From contig JAVDCA010000032.1 in the NCBI GenBank assembly GCA_030848545.1, forward strand, positions 1 through 64,000: DNA of 64,000 nucleotides, in the 5' to 3' direction. A program made the translations under genes and the position numbers. Numbering within the stretch: the first letter of the stretch is position 1; each line of letters starts with the position of its first letter. Positions 35,760 to 45,259 of the stretch are shown here, piece by piece. The notes beneath the pieces are model-generated. The model did not search any database and was not told where the DNA came from. It worked only from the letters and a program-made list of their open reading frames with translations. The stretch comes from Astrobacterium formosum (GTDB taxonomy: Bacteria; Pseudomonadota; Alphaproteobacteria; Rhizobiales; Xanthobacteraceae).

Positions 35760-36872
35760 TCAGCCCGCCAGGGCCGCCACCTCGGCCACGATCGCCTCGC
35801 CCATCTGCTGGGTGTTCACGACCCTGGTACCCTCGGACTTGATGTCGGCGGTGCGCAGCCCCTTGTCGAGCACGGCGGCGATCGCCTGCTCGATCATGTC
35901 GGCTTCCTTGCCCATGTCGAACGAATAGCGCAGCGCCATGGCGAAGGAGGCGATCATCGCGATCGGGTTCGCGAGCCCCTTGCCGGCGATGTCGGGGGCC
36001 GAACCGTGCACCGGCTCGTACATGGCCTTGCGCTTCTTGGTCTTCGGGTCGGTCTCGCCCAGCGAGGCCGACGGCAGCATGCCGAGCGAGCCGGTCAGCA
36101 TGGCGGCGATGTCGGACAAAACGTCCCCGAACAGGTTGTCGGTGACGATGACGTCGAACTGCTTGGGCCAGCGCACCAGCTGCATGCCGCCGGAATCGGC
36201 GAGCTGATGCTCGAGCGTCACGTCCTTGAATTCGGCGGCGTGGACGCGGGTCACGACCTCGTTCCACAGGATGCCGGTCTTCATGACGTTGCGCTTTTCC
36301 ATCGACGTCACCTTGTTGCGACGCTTGCGCGCCATCTCGAAGGCGACACGGCCGATGCGCTCGATCTCGTAGGTGTCGTAGACCTGGGTGTCGATGGCGC
36401 GTTTCTGGCCGTTACCCAGGTCGGTGATGGTCTTGGGCTCGCCGAAGTAGACGCCGCCGGTCAATTCGCGCACGATCATGATGTCGAGGCCGTCGACCAC
36501 CTCGCGCTTGAGCGAGGAGGCCTCGGCGAGGGCCGGATAGCAGATCGCCGGCCTCAAATTGGCGAACAGGCCGAGATCCTTGCGCAGGCGCAAGAGGCCC
36601 GCTTCGGGACGGGCTTCGAACGGCACCTTGTCCCATTTCGGCCCGCCGACCGCAGCCAGGATGACGGCGTCGGCCGCCTTCGCCTTGTCCATGGTGGCGT
36701 CCGTGATCGCCTGTTGGTGGGCGTCGTAGCAGGAGCCGCCGACGAGGTCGGTCTCGGTCTCGAAGTTTCCCAGGCCGTTCTGGTTCATCCAGTCGATCAG
36801 GCGCGACACCTCGGCCATCACTTCGGGGCCGATGCCGTCGCCGGGAAGAAGGAGAAGTTTCTGGGTGGCCAT
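35760..36872 (-). CDS. leuB: 3-Isopropylmalate dehydrogenase
   Basis: A 370-residue enzyme for oxidative decarboxylation of 3-isopropylmalate in leucine biosynthesis, with NAD+ and a divalent metal. [11 protein letters not shown] at the N-terminus, the substrate arginines in [29 protein letters not shown], the [11 protein letters not shown] metal-site motif and [14 protein letters not shown] near the NAD site are all present. Full length; start at 36872 behind GAGGCAATTTCCC. Confidence 0.97.
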   Translation of the reverse strand: MATQKLLLLPGDGIGPEVMAEVSRLIDWMNQNGLGNFETETDLVGGSCYDAHQQAITDATMDKAKAADAVILAAVGGPKWDKVPFEARPEAGLLRLRKDLGLFANLRPAICYPALAEASSLKREVVDGLDIMIVRELTGGVYFGEPKTITDLGNGQKRAIDTQVYDTYEIERIGRVAFEMARKRRNKVTSMEKRNVMKTGILWNEVVTRVHAAEFKDVTLEHQLADSGGMQLVRWPKQFDVIVTDNLFGDVLSDIAAMLTGSLGMLPSASLGETDPKTKKRKAMYEPVHGSAPDIAGKGLANPIAMIASFAMALRYSFDMGKEADMIEQAIAAVLDKGLRTADIKSEGTRVVNTQQMGEAIVAEVAALAG

Positions 36873-36997
36873 GGGAAATTGCCTCGCAATTGCGTCCTGC
36901 CGCACGCACGGAGGCAGACGCCTCCGGCCGGTGGCGGTGGAATTGCTAAGGCGTGGCCGGGCGGTTGGCAAGAAAGACGCGTGCCGGTTCGGTCCCT

Positions 36998-37603
36998 TCA
37001 GCGCGCCCAGGCGGTGATCAGGGGCCCGTCGGCGCCGAATACCGGGTCGCGCTCGGGCAGCGGTACCTTCGGGATCGAATCAAGGGCGCGGGCATGCTCG
37101 TCGACCCAGCCGGTGCACTCGTCATAGGTGCCGTCTCCCGGATAGGCGCCGACCACCAGGAAGTCTGGGCTCGCGTCGAGGCGTTGATGGCCGGTGCCGG
37201 CCGGCAGGATGGCGACGTCGCCGGCCGAAAGGGCGATTTCCCGTCCCCGCTCGCCGCCGAAGCGTACCCGCGCCCGGCCGCGGGCGACGCCCAGGACCTC
37301 GTGGATCGCCGAATGGTAATGGGCATAGTCGTAGATGCCGTTCCGCCACGTGTCGCCCCAGCCCTGCGCCTCGAACAGGGCCTCGAACGCCGCCGCCGGG
37401 TCACCGAACCGGGCGAGGTCGACGACGCCCGGATAGACCAGGAGGGGCAGGGTGGGATTGTTGGGGATCGTACCGTCGTCCGCAAAGCGGATGGCGCGCG
37501 GGGAAGTGCGCTTGCGCAGCGCCGCCTCGACCGCCGCGTAGCGCGGGCGTCCCCAGCCGGTCGCCTTGACGACCCTGTGCTTGACGGTCTCGCGTAAATT
37601 CAT
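36998..37603 (-). CDS. Cupin-domain protein
   Basis: A 201-residue protein with a single cupin barrel in its second half. The first cupin motif is [19 protein letters not shown] (histidines near 94, 96 and 100 and a glutamate for metal binding) and the second [12 protein letters not shown]. Related small cupins are common and unassigned. Located upstream of leuB on the same strand with about 125 bp between, and divergent from the NADH dehydrogenase gene. Substrate unknown. Confidence 0.8.
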   Translation of the reverse strand: MNLRETVKHRVVKATGWGRPRYAAVEAALRKRTSPRAIRFADDGTIPNNPTLPLLVYPGVVDLARFGDPAAAFEALFEAQGWGDTWRNGIYDYAHYHSAIHEVLGVARGRARVRFGGERGREIALSAGDVAILPAGTGHQRLDASPDFLVVGAYPGDGTYDECTGWVDEHARALDSIPKVPLPERDPVFGADGPLITAWAR

Positions 37604-37736
37604 TGGGCACGCTCCCGCAGACAGGGAAGATAACTCGCGAGGGTTGCCTCGGGTTCCATTCGCTCGCGGGCCTTACCTTGTGCCTCCCTTCCGCCTATCT
37701 ATCCGCTCTATCCGCCGGGGGGCACAAGGATTTGCC

Positions 37737-39038
37737 ATGTCCCAGCGTCCCATAGTCGTGATCGCCGGCGGCGGCTTCGGCGGGCTCGAAGCCGCCAAGG
37801 CGTTGCGCCGCGCCGATGTGGACGTGGTCGTGCTCGACCGCGAAAACCATCATTGTTTCCAGCCGCTGCTTTATCAGGTGGCGACGGCGGCGTTGTCTCC
37901 CGCCGACGTCGCTTGGCCGATCCGCTCGATCCTGCGCCACCAGGCCAATGCGACCGTCCTGATGGCCGAGGTGACCGGCGTCGATACGAGGGCGAAGCGG
38001 GTGCTCACCGACAAGGGGCCGATCGCCTACGATCATCTCGTGCTGGCGACGGGCTCGACCCACTCGTATTTCGGCCACGACGAGTGGGCCGAGAACGCGC
38101 CCGGCCTCAAGCGCATCGAGGACGCAACCCATATCCGCCGTCGCATCCTTCTCGCCTTCGAGCAGGCCGAGGCGACCTCGGACGAAGCGGAACGGCGGCG
38201 GCTCTTGAACTTCGTCATCGTCGGGGGCGGACCGACCGGCGTCGAAATGGCCGGTGCCATCGCGGAGATCGCCCGCCTGACCCTGGTCCGCGATTTCCGC
38301 AATATCGATCCCCGCAAGGCGCGCGTCGTCCTCCTGGAGGCCGGCCCGCGGCTCCTGCCGGCGCTGCCCGAAGACCTGTCGGACTACGCCGCCCGGGCGC
38401 TGTGCCGCATGGATGTGGACGTCCTGACCGGGCAGGCGGTGACGGCCTGCGATCCGGGCGGTGTGACGGCGGGAGGCCGGCGGATCGAGGCCGCCACCGT
38501 GATCTGGGCGGCCGGCGTCGTCGCCTCGCCGGTGGCGCGCTGGCTCGACGTGGCGGCCGACCGCGCCGGCCGGGTCGAAGTGCTGGGCGACCTGTCGGTG
38601 CCGGGCTGCGCCGATGTCTACGTCATCGGCGACGCCGCCCGCGTGGTCGACGCCCGCGGCACGCTGGTGCCGGGGCTAGCGCCCGCCGCCAAGCAGATGG
38701 GCACCTATGTGGGTCGGGCGATCGCCGCCCGGGTCGCCGGAGAGGCGCCGCCCGAGCCGTTCCGCTATCGCGACTACGGCATGTTCGCCACCATCGGGCG
38801 CCGCTCCGCCGCCGCCGTTTTCGGCGGGGTGCACCTCAAGGGCCTCGTGGGCTGGCTGACGTGGTGCGTCGCCCATGTCTACTTCCTGATCGGCATGCGC
38901 AACCGCTTCGTGGTGGCGTTCAACTGGCTGTGGGACTACGTGACGCTCCAGCGCGGGGCGCGGCTGATCACCGACGTCCCCGCGCCGGCGGCGCCGGCGG
39001 TTGCCGAGCCGGAGCGCAAAAGCGTCGCGGCCCGCTGA
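37737..39038 (+). CDS. ndh: Type II NADH:quinone oxidoreductase (NDH-2 family)
   Basis: A 433-residue FAD enzyme that passes electrons from NADH to the quinone pool without pumping protons. VVIAGGGFGGLEAAKAL (7-23) binds FAD, LNFVIVGGGPTGVEMAGAIAE near 160 binds NADH, and YVIGDAA near 298 is the third FAD motif. A C-terminal amphipathic/hydrophobic part (GLVGWLTWCVAHVYFLIGMRN) fits membrane attachment. The start at 37737 has AAGGATTTGCC upstream; the longer frame begins inside the divergent cupin gene. Confidence 0.9.
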   Translation: MSQRPIVVIAGGGFGGLEAAKALRRADVDVVVLDRENHHCFQPLLYQVATAALSPADVAWPIRSILRHQANATVLMAEVTGVDTRAKRVLTDKGPIAYDHLVLATGSTHSYFGHDEWAENAPGLKRIEDATHIRRRILLAFEQAEATSDEAERRRLLNFVIVGGGPTGVEMAGAIAEIARLTLVRDFRNIDPRKARVVLLEAGPRLLPALPEDLSDYAARALCRMDVDVLTGQAVTACDPGGVTAGGRRIEAATVIWAAGVVASPVARWLDVAADRAGRVEVLGDLSVPGCADVYVIGDAARVVDARGTLVPGLAPAAKQMGTYVGRAIAARVAGEAPPEPFRYRDYGMFATIGRRSAAAVFGGVHLKGLVGWLTWCVAHVYFLIGMRNRFVVAFNWLWDYVTLQRGARLITDVPAPAAPAVAEPERKSVAAR

Positions 39039-39225
39039 GCCGGTTGCAGCCCTCGCTTTCCCACGAGCCGCCGCGGTATCGGCGGGATATGCATCATCAC
39101 GGCGCGGTGGGGCTGCTTGACGCCGAACCCCACGGGCGTGCGGGTCCTCACGCCAGGGGAAATCGATTGGCTAGTCACCATGCGAGCCGGACGCCGGGAT
39201 CTTCCGGCGTCCGCGGCCGGCGGAT

Positions 39226-39486
39226 CTATTTCTTCATGCCGTCCTTCTTCATGCCGTCCTTGGCCATGGTGTCCTTGGCCATGCCATCCTTCGCCATGCC
39301 GTCCTTCGACATCGAATCCTTCGCCATCGTGTCCTTCTTCATGGTGTCCTTGGACATCTGGTCCTTGGCCATCGTGTCCTTCTTCATGTCGTCGGCGGCG
39401 AACGAGGCCGGCGCCAGGGCGATGCCGAATACGGCAGCCACTACGGTAGCCTTGGCGAGGACGGCGAGGCGGGAACGAAGCGTCAT
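39226..39486 (-). CDS. Secreted MxKDx pentapeptide-repeat protein
   Basis: An 86-residue precursor with a Sec signal peptide (about 1-30, cleavage after SFA) and a mature part made almost wholly of five-residue units (DTMAK, DQMSK, DTMKK, DGMAK and so on, about ten units). This is the 'pentapeptide MXKDX repeat' family of small exported proteins. The mature part has no cysteine but many Met, Asp and Lys residues, so metal binding is possible but unproven. It follows nrsF by about 70 bp on the same strand, third in an ECF sigma operon. The start at 39486 has GAGGAGATC upstream. Confidence 0.85.
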   Translation of the reverse strand: MTLRSRLAVLAKATVVAAVFGIALAPASFAADDMKKDTMAKDQMSKDTMKKDTMAKDSMSKDGMAKDGMAKDTMAKDGMKKDGMKK

Positions 39487-39557
39487 GGTCGGATCTCCTC
39501 GAGGTTCCGATGGCATTGGCTGCCATCACCGGAGATTCGATGCCGGGGTTGCCGGGG

Positions 39558-40238
39558 TTACACGGGCGCCGAAATATTTCCGATCCGCTTCGCTCCCAGC
39601 CTGCGGCTCGCCACGACCACCAGGAGGACGGCGCCGGTATGGACGGCGAGATCGGTCGCCGTGGCGTCGAAGGGATGGAAGAAGTTCAGAAGCGTCGCCG
39701 CCGCCGCGGCTGCGGCGAGGCCCGCCATGGCGGCGGTCAGGCCGGGCTGTAGGGACAGGGACCGCCGCAGCATGAAGATCATCAGCGCCGACAGCGGAAT
39801 CGAGACCGCCAGGATGAAGGTGAGGCATTCGCGCGCCTCCTCCATGGGCGGGATGTCGGCCGTCCCCGGAACCACCCAGTCGCGCAGGCAGCCGGCGCCG
39901 GTGGCGGCGAGCCACAGGACGAGGGCCGGCAGGGGCGCCAGCGCCCAGGCGCGCGAGGCGTCCGGCCGGCCGAGCGCGAAGGCGGCGAATGCCGCCAGCA
40001 CCATGGTGGCGACTTCGCCGACGACGGCGAGCCAAAGATCGGAAGCTGCGGCGAGCCGCGCCGCCATGGTGGCAATATCGGCCAGTGCGGCAAGAACGAT
40101 GGCCGCCGCCGCGACGGCGGCGAGCCAGGCCAGGGCTTGGCGATGGGGGGGCGACAGACGGCGCACCGGCGTGAGGTCGGCGGCGAGACGGCCGATCAGG
40201 GCGTCGTGCGGTCCGGGATCGTTCGTTGTTTGCGGCAT
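39558..40238 (-). CDS. nrsF: NrsF-family anti-sigma factor (DUF1109)
   Basis: A 226-residue membrane protein with about six membrane segments after a cytoplasmic N-terminus, the layout of NrsF anti-sigma factors that hold an ECF sigma at the membrane. Two periplasmic-side cysteines, C117 (GAGCLRD) and C138 (AREC), match the conserved pair. In Caulobacter the NrsF system responds to heavy metals and oxidation. The gene begins three bases after the sigma gene, so the two are co-translated. Confidence 0.88.
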   Translation of the reverse strand: MPQTTNDPGPHDALIGRLAADLTPVRRLSPPHRQALAWLAAVAAAAIVLAALADIATMAARLAAASDLWLAVVGEVATMVLAAFAAFALGRPDASRAWALAPLPALVLWLAATGAGCLRDWVVPGTADIPPMEEARECLTFILAVSIPLSALMIFMLRRSLSLQPGLTAAMAGLAAAAAAATLLNFFHPFDATATDLAVHTGAVLLVVVASRRLGAKRIGNISAPV

Positions 40239-40241
40239 GGC

Positions 40242-40832
40242 TCAGTTCTCCCCGCCGAGCTTGTGGCGCAACGCCTTCAAGGCGCGATGCAGATTGACCT
40301 TGAGGGATCCGACGCTGCGGCCGGTCGCCTGCGCGGCGTCGGCGAGCGAGCGCTCCTCGAAGACCAGGTGGTGGACCGCCTCCCGCTGGCGGCTGGGCAG
40401 GGCGGCGACGGCGCGGCCGATCTGTCCGGCCGCCTCGGCCTCGTCGAGGCCGCGGCCGGGATCGGCCGCCATGTCGACCGTGTTCTCCACCGCGAACGGG
40501 GCATGGAATTCGCGTCCGCCCTGCCGGCGCTGGCGGCGCAGGAGGTCGATGGATCGCCGCTCGGCGATGACTCTGAGCCAGGCGTCGAACGGCCGGCGCG
40601 GATCGTAGCTGGCGCGAGCCCTGTGCACGGTCAGAAGGACATCCTGGACGGCATCGTCGACCCGGTCGGCCGGTACGCCGCAGCGGCGCGCCACCGCGGC
40701 GATGATGGGGACGCATTCGCGCAGCAGGTCCGCATATGCCGTGGCGTCGCCTGCCTGTGCGGCGGCCATGCGGCAGGATCGTCGCGAAGGCGGGTCCGGG
40801 GCGCTGAAGTCCGGGACGCTGAAGTCCGTCAT
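40242..40832 (-). CDS. ECF-type RNA polymerase sigma factor
   Basis: A 196-residue sigma-70-family factor with region 2 (DRVDDAVQDVLLTVHRARASYDPRRPFDAWLRVIAERRSIDLLRR) and region 4 (LPSRQREAVHHLVFEERSLADAAQATGRSVGSLKVNLHRA). Its partner is the NrsF anti-sigma gene three bases downstream. The start at 40832 was taken as the first methionine with GGAACGACC before it. It should direct transcription of its own operon, including the MxKDx peptide gene; no consensus promoter was identified in 40833-41139, which otherwise looks empty. Confidence 0.9.
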   Translation of the reverse strand: MTDFSVPDFSAPDPPSRRSCRMAAAQAGDATAYADLLRECVPIIAAVARRCGVPADRVDDAVQDVLLTVHRARASYDPRRPFDAWLRVIAERRSIDLLRRQRRQGGREFHAPFAVENTVDMAADPGRGLDEAEAAGQIGRAVAALPSRQREAVHHLVFEERSLADAAQATGRSVGSLKVNLHRALKALRHKLGGEN

Positions 40833-41139
40833 GGTCGTTCCGCGGCTCGTTTGCGCCGGAGCATCACCGTCGCAGCGCGCCGCCGGCAGGGAACCGTGAA
40901 AGACCTGCGCGAGCAAGGTGTCCGTCCATGCCCACGGCATTACGTTGCGTTGAATCATGGACCGTTTCCTGCCCTCGGGACGGACTGCGCCACTCCCCTT
41001 ATTCGCCTCCCGGGCCGGAAGGTTACGTCGCGATCCATGGAAAAATGGCGAAGGTCGAATTTACCGCCGCGCCCGCGTGCGGAAAGCTGGTATCGAGGCG
41101 CCGCCGGCTGAGTGGCCGCCAGAGCGCTTGAGGGGGGCC

Positions 41140-42192
41140 ATGAAAACCACACCCGGCAATTTCTTCGAGGATTTCCACCTCGGCCAGACCATCACCCATG
41201 CGACGCCGCGCACGCTGACCGAGGGTGACGTCGCCCTCTACACGGCGCTCTACGGGTCCCGCTTCGCCGTGCAGTCGTCGGCCGCCTTCGCCCGCGCGGC
41301 CGGTTTTGCGCGCGCCCCGGTCGACGACTGGCTCGTTTTCCACATCGTGTTCGGCAAGAGCGTGCCGGACATCTCCCTCAACGCGGTCGCCAATCTGGGC
41401 TATGCGCAAGGGCGGTTTCTGGCACCGGTCTATCCCGGCGATACCCTGAGCGCGGCCTCGGAAGTGATCGGGCTCAAGGAGAACTCCAGCCGTAAGACCG
41501 GCGTCGTTTACGTGCGCACCCGCGGCGCCAACCAGGACGGCGCGACGGTGCTCGACTATGTGCGCTGGGTGATGGTCAGGAAGCGCGACGAAGCCGCGGC
41601 AGCCCCCGCAGACCACGTGCCGGTGCTGGCCGAAAGCGTCGACCCGGACGAGATCGGCTCAGCCTGCCCGGCGGTCGACCGGACGGCTTACGACGATGGG
41701 CTCGCCGGCAGCCCGTACCGCTTTGAGGACTATGCGGTCGGCGAGCGCATCGACCATGTGGACGGCATGACGGTGGAAGAGGCCGAGCACCAGCTCGCCA
41801 CCCGGCTCTACCAGAACACGGCCCGGGTCCATTTCAACCAGTTCACCGAAGCGCAGGGGCGGTTCGGCCGCCGGCTCATCTATGGCGGCCACGTCATTTC
41901 GCTGGCCCGCGCGCTCTCTTTCAACGGCCTCGCCAATGCCTTTCAGGTCGCTGCCATCAATGCCGGCCGGCACGCGGCGCCGCTGTTCGCCGGCGAGACG
42001 GTGTTTGCTTGGTCGGAAGTCGTCGCCAAGGCGGAACTCGCCGGCCGCGATGACGTCGCGGCACTGCGCCTGCGCACCATCGCCACCAAGGACCGCCCCT
42101 GCGGCGATCATCCGCGGCTTGCCGGCAAGGACCATGATCCGGCCGTGATCCTCGATCTTGATTACTGGGCGCTGATGCCGCGCCACCCTTGA
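41140..42192 (+). CDS. mch: Mesaconyl-CoA hydratase (MaoC family)
   Basis: A 350-residue double hot-dog (MaoC) hydratase that converts mesaconyl-C1-CoA to beta-methylmalyl-CoA in the ethylmalonyl-CoA pathway of acetate assimilation. PGNFFEDFHLGQTITHATPRT, EGDVALYTALYGSRFA and DWLVFHIVFGKSVPDIS are the patterns of the Rhodobacter/Methylorubrum enzyme, and the length fits. The ATG at 41140 follows GGGGGGCC. Other pathway genes are not adjacent; a related CoA-ester lyase/thioesterase is at 23385. Confidence 0.92.
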   Translation: MKTTPGNFFEDFHLGQTITHATPRTLTEGDVALYTALYGSRFAVQSSAAFARAAGFARAPVDDWLVFHIVFGKSVPDISLNAVANLGYAQGRFLAPVYPGDTLSAASEVIGLKENSSRKTGVVYVRTRGANQDGATVLDYVRWVMVRKRDEAAAAPADHVPVLAESVDPDEIGSACPAVDRTAYDDGLAGSPYRFEDYAVGERIDHVDGMTVEEAEHQLATRLYQNTARVHFNQFTEAQGRFGRRLIYGGHVISLARALSFNGLANAFQVAAINAGRHAAPLFAGETVFAWSEVVAKAELAGRDDVAALRLRTIATKDRPCGDHPRLAGKDHDPAVILDLDYWALMPRHP

Positions 42193-42315
42193 CGTGACCT
42201 AACGTCAGGACGGCTTTTCTCCTACGTACGAACACGAATCAGGGTGCCCAATTAGGCATTTCTTATCCGTGGATTTGCGAGTGTTCCCGCCATCCTTCCG
42301 CTGCGGGAATTCCGA

Positions 42316-42837
42316 ATGGCCCAGGCCTTGCCGACCAACGTCGAAGCCTTCTTCGACGCCGACGACATCATCGTGTCCAAGACCGATCTCAAAGGCCGCA
42401 TCACCTACGCCAACAAGATATTCTGTGACATCGCCGGCTATCGCGAAGCCGAGCTCGTCGGCCAGCCGCACTCGATCATCCGCCATCCCGACATGCCGCG
42501 CGCGGTGTTCAAGCTCCTGTGGGACACGATCCTGGATGGCCGGGAAATCTTCGCCTACGTCAAGAACCTGGCCAAGAACGGCAATTTTTACTGGGTGCAC
42601 GCCCATGTGACGCCGACCTTCGACGCCAGTCGCACCATCGTGGGCTTTCACTCCAATCGCCGCGTACCCGAGCGCCGCGTCCTCAACGACGCGATCATCC
42701 CGCTCTATGCCGAGGTGCTGCGCGCCGAGAAGGCGCAGGTGAACGGCAAGGATGCGCTCGCCGCCGGCACCAAGGCCCTGGCCGACTTCGTCGGCTCCAA
42801 GAAAGTCAGTTATGACGAACTCGTATTCTCCCTCTAG
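42316..42837 (+). CDS. PAS-domain protein (Aer-like sensor)
   Basis: A 173-residue soluble protein whose residues about 15-115 form one PAS domain ([42 protein letters not shown]). It closely follows the FAD-binding Aer PAS pattern, including [10 protein letters not shown] and [10 protein letters not shown]. It lacks membrane and signalling domains. Its last 26 bp overlap the following chemoreceptor gene, which lacks a sensor domain, so the pair probably makes a split redox/energy taxis receptor. Confidence 0.87.
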   Translation: MAQALPTNVEAFFDADDIIVSKTDLKGRITYANKIFCDIAGYREAELVGQPHSIIRHPDMPRAVFKLLWDTILDGREIFAYVKNLAKNGNFYWVHAHVTPTFDASRTIVGFHSNRRVPERRVLNDAIIPLYAEVLRAEKAQVNGKDALAAGTKALADFVGSKKVSYDELVFSL

Positions 42838-44263
42838 GACGCTCGCCGCGCTCGGATTTGCGGCCGCCGCCCTGTGCGCGACCATGGGGCTGGTCCTCTT
42901 CGGCCTGCCCGTCGCCGCCGCCGTGGCGGCGCTGGTGGGGCTCGCAAGCTGCGCCGCCGCCGCCTATTTGGTCGTCCGGCCGCCGCCGGCTGCGACGGAG
43001 CTGGCGGCCGACAAGGCCGGCGAAGCCGCCGCCGATGCCCAAAAAGTGTTGGCGAAGATCGCGGCGGTCTGCAAGCGCATCGCCGAGGGTGATTTCGAGG
43101 CGCGCGTGCTCGACATCCGCCAAGAGGGCGAACTCGCCGACGTCCAGCATCGCCTCAACGACATGATCGACCGTTGCGATGCCTTCGTGCGCGAATCGGC
43201 GGCTGCCATGCAGGCGGTGCGTGCCAACAAGTACTATCGGCGCATCCTGCCGCACGGGCTGCGCGGCTCGCTTGCGGGCGCCGCGATCGTGATCAACGAG
43301 GCCACCGCCGCCATCCAGGCCCGCATCGAGGCCTTCGAGCGCGAGACCGATCGTTTCGAGGCCGAAGTGGCCGGGGTCGTCGAGGAACTCAACAAGGCGT
43401 CTTCGATCACCGCCGAGACCGCCGAGGTGCTCGACCGTGGCGCCGTGCGCACCCGCAAGCGCATCGGTGCCGTCGCCGCCGCCACCGAAGAGACCACCGC
43501 CAACATGCAGACGGTCGCCGCCGCCGCGACCGAGCTCTCCACCTCCGCCAACGACGTCGGCAGCCAGGTCGACCGCTCGGCCGAGATCGCCCGCCATGCG
43601 GTCGACACCGCCGACAATGCCAACCGCACCGTGGATGGGCTCGCCGCCGCCGCCGACCGCATCGGCGAGGCGGTGGAACTCATCCGCGCCATCGCGGCGC
43701 AGACGAACCTGCTCGCCCTGAACGCCACCATCGAGGCTGCCCGCGCCGGCGAGGCCGGTCGAGGTTTCGCGGTCGTGGCAAGCGAGGTCAAGGCGCTGGC
43801 CGGCCAGACCGCCAAGGCGACCGAGGAGATTTCCCTGCAGGTCGCCAACGTCCAGACCAACACCTCCAGTGCCGTCTCGGCGATCGGGACGGTCGGACGG
43901 ACCATCGGCGAACTGGACAAGATCACGGTTTACGTCAGCGACGCCGTCAAGGCGCAGGTGACCGCGACCGAAGAGATCGCCCGCAATGTCGAGCAGGCCT
44001 TCGCCGGCATCCGCGACATCTCGTCCAATATCCACGATGTCACCGAGAATGCCGGCGAGACCGAGCGCCGCGCTGGCCAGACCAAGACGGCGTCCGCCGA
44101 CATGTCGCGGGAGGCCGAGCGCCTCTCCCGCGAAGTCAAGGCCTTCCTTCTGGCGCTCCGGCGCGGGCCCCTCGACCGCCGGAGCGGGGCCGAAACGGGC
44201 TATTCCGGGCCCGAGCGTCGCCGCCGCGACACCGAGGATTGTGCTTACGCGAAAGCGAGCTGA
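42812..44263 (+). CDS. Methyl-accepting chemotaxis protein without a periplasmic sensor
   Basis: A 483-residue chemoreceptor. Two close membrane segments (about 10-30 and 34-54) with almost no periplasmic loop are followed by a HAMP-like linker (about 66-120). The signalling helices have the conserved hairpin tip [20 protein letters not shown] and [18 protein letters not shown]. The start ATG 42812 overlaps the upstream PAS gene, implying coupled translation and a joint complex. It would control CheA and so swimming. No obvious CheB/CheR pentapeptide tail is seen at the C-terminus. Confidence 0.88.
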   Translation: MTNSYSPSRTLAALGFAAAALCATMGLVLFGLPVAAAVAALVGLASCAAAAYLVVRPPPAATELAADKAGEAAADAQKVLAKIAAVCKRIAEGDFEARVLDIRQEGELADVQHRLNDMIDRCDAFVRESAAAMQAVRANKYYRRILPHGLRGSLAGAAIVINEATAAIQARIEAFERETDRFEAEVAGVVEELNKASSITAETAEVLDRGAVRTRKRIGAVAAATEETTANMQTVAAAATELSTSANDVGSQVDRSAEIARHAVDTADNANRTVDGLAAAADRIGEAVELIRAIAAQTNLLALNATIEAARAGEAGRGFAVVASEVKALAGQTAKATEEISLQVANVQTNTSSAVSAIGTVGRTIGELDKITVYVSDAVKAQVTATEEIARNVEQAFAGIRDISSNIHDVTENAGETERRAGQTKTASADMSREAERLSREVKAFLLALRRGPLDRRSGAETGYSGPERRRRDTEDCAYAKAS

Positions 44264-44440
44264 CACGGGCTTCGCGAACGCGTATCTGCGGGGTGAGCGC
44301 GGCGTCGATTCGCCAACTCCCTGCTGGCATACCAGTTCGCCGGAGATATGCGCAAAACGAACCGCCACGTTCCCAATGCGGCATTGAACTCGCCCGCCGC
44401 ATCTGCTTCAAAGGGCGCGTTTTCTTTGGATGCAATCTAA

Positions 44441-44869
44441 ATGGCCGAGACCCACATGGCCGACATCAAGGCGCCCAGGGCGCGACCTCTGTCGCCGCAC
44501 CTGATGATCTACCGGCTGACGCCCGTTTTCGTCATGTCCGGCATGCACCGAATTACCGGCTTCTTCCTGTATCTGGGCACGGTGCTCCTGGTCTGGTGGC
44601 TGCTTGCCGCCGCATCGGGGCCGAACGCCTATGCCTGGTTCACCTGGGCTGCGGGCTCCTGGCTCGGCCAGCTGGTGCTGCTCGGCTACTCGTTCACGCT
44701 GATCCATCACCTGTTGGGCGGCATTCGCATCATGATCTGGGACATGACGCTCGGCTTCGAGCCGAAGCAGCGTGAGGCGCTGGCGCTCGCGACCATCATC
44801 GGGTCGGTGTCGCTGACGGGCCTGCTGTGGATCGGCGTCTACGTGACGATGGGATGGACGCCATGGTGA
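44441..44869 (+). CDS. sdhC: Succinate dehydrogenase cytochrome b556 subunit
   Basis: A 142-residue membrane anchor with three membrane segments. RPLSPHLMIYR and MHRITGFFLY near residue 36 are family marks, and the histidine pair in LIHHLLGGIRIMIWD includes the heme b ligand. First gene of sdhCDAB. The start could also be the methionine at 44456; no strong ribosome site precedes either. Confidence 0.93.
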   Translation: MAETHMADIKAPRARPLSPHLMIYRLTPVFVMSGMHRITGFFLYLGTVLLVWWLLAAASGPNAYAWFTWAAGSWLGQLVLLGYSFTLIHHLLGGIRIMIWDMTLGFEPKQREALALATIIGSVSLTGLLWIGVYVTMGWTPW

Positions 44870-45255
44870 GTCATGCCAAAGGCTATCGCACGCCGTTCGC
44901 CCGCGTCCGCGGCCGCGGCGGCGTTTCCGGTGTCAGCACCTTCTGGGGCCAGCGTGTCTCCGGCGTGCTGGCGATCCCGCTCACCATCGCGGCGATCGTC
45001 ATCGTGGTGGCGGTCCTGGGCAAAGACCATCAGGCGACGGTCCAGATCCTCGGCTCGCCGCTGGCCGCGGTTCCGATGCTCCTGTTCGTCGGCGTCTCCG
45101 TCTATCACATGTGGATCGGCTTGCAGGAGATCCTCACGGACTACGTCCATGGCGAGAAGCTCCTGCTGGTGCTGCTGATGGGCAACACGCTGTTCAGCGT
45201 GGCGATCGCCTTCGCGGCCTGCTTCGCCGTTCTCAAGCTTGCATTCGGGGTGTGA
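44863..45255 (+). CDS. sdhD: Succinate dehydrogenase membrane anchor subunit
   Basis: A 130-residue protein with three membrane segments (about 35-53, 68-86 and 102-126). The [20 protein letters not shown] segment contains the heme-binding histidine and the DY of the quinone site. ATG 44863 overlaps the sdhC stop (ATGGTGA), and an upstream in-frame extension is unlikely. Together with SdhC it binds heme and ubiquinone. Confidence 0.93.
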   Translation: MVSHAKGYRTPFARVRGRGGVSGVSTFWGQRVSGVLAIPLTIAAIVIVVAVLGKDHQATVQILGSPLAAVPMLLFVGVSVYHMWIGLQEILTDYVHGEKLLLVLLMGNTLFSVAIAFAACFAVLKLAFGV

Positions 45256-45259
45256 CCTC

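Noticed and set aside
39226-39400. Short regular repeats that could look like a CRISPR array
   Set aside because: The 15-bp periodicity is the codon-level image of the MxKDx pentapeptide units; there are no spacers.
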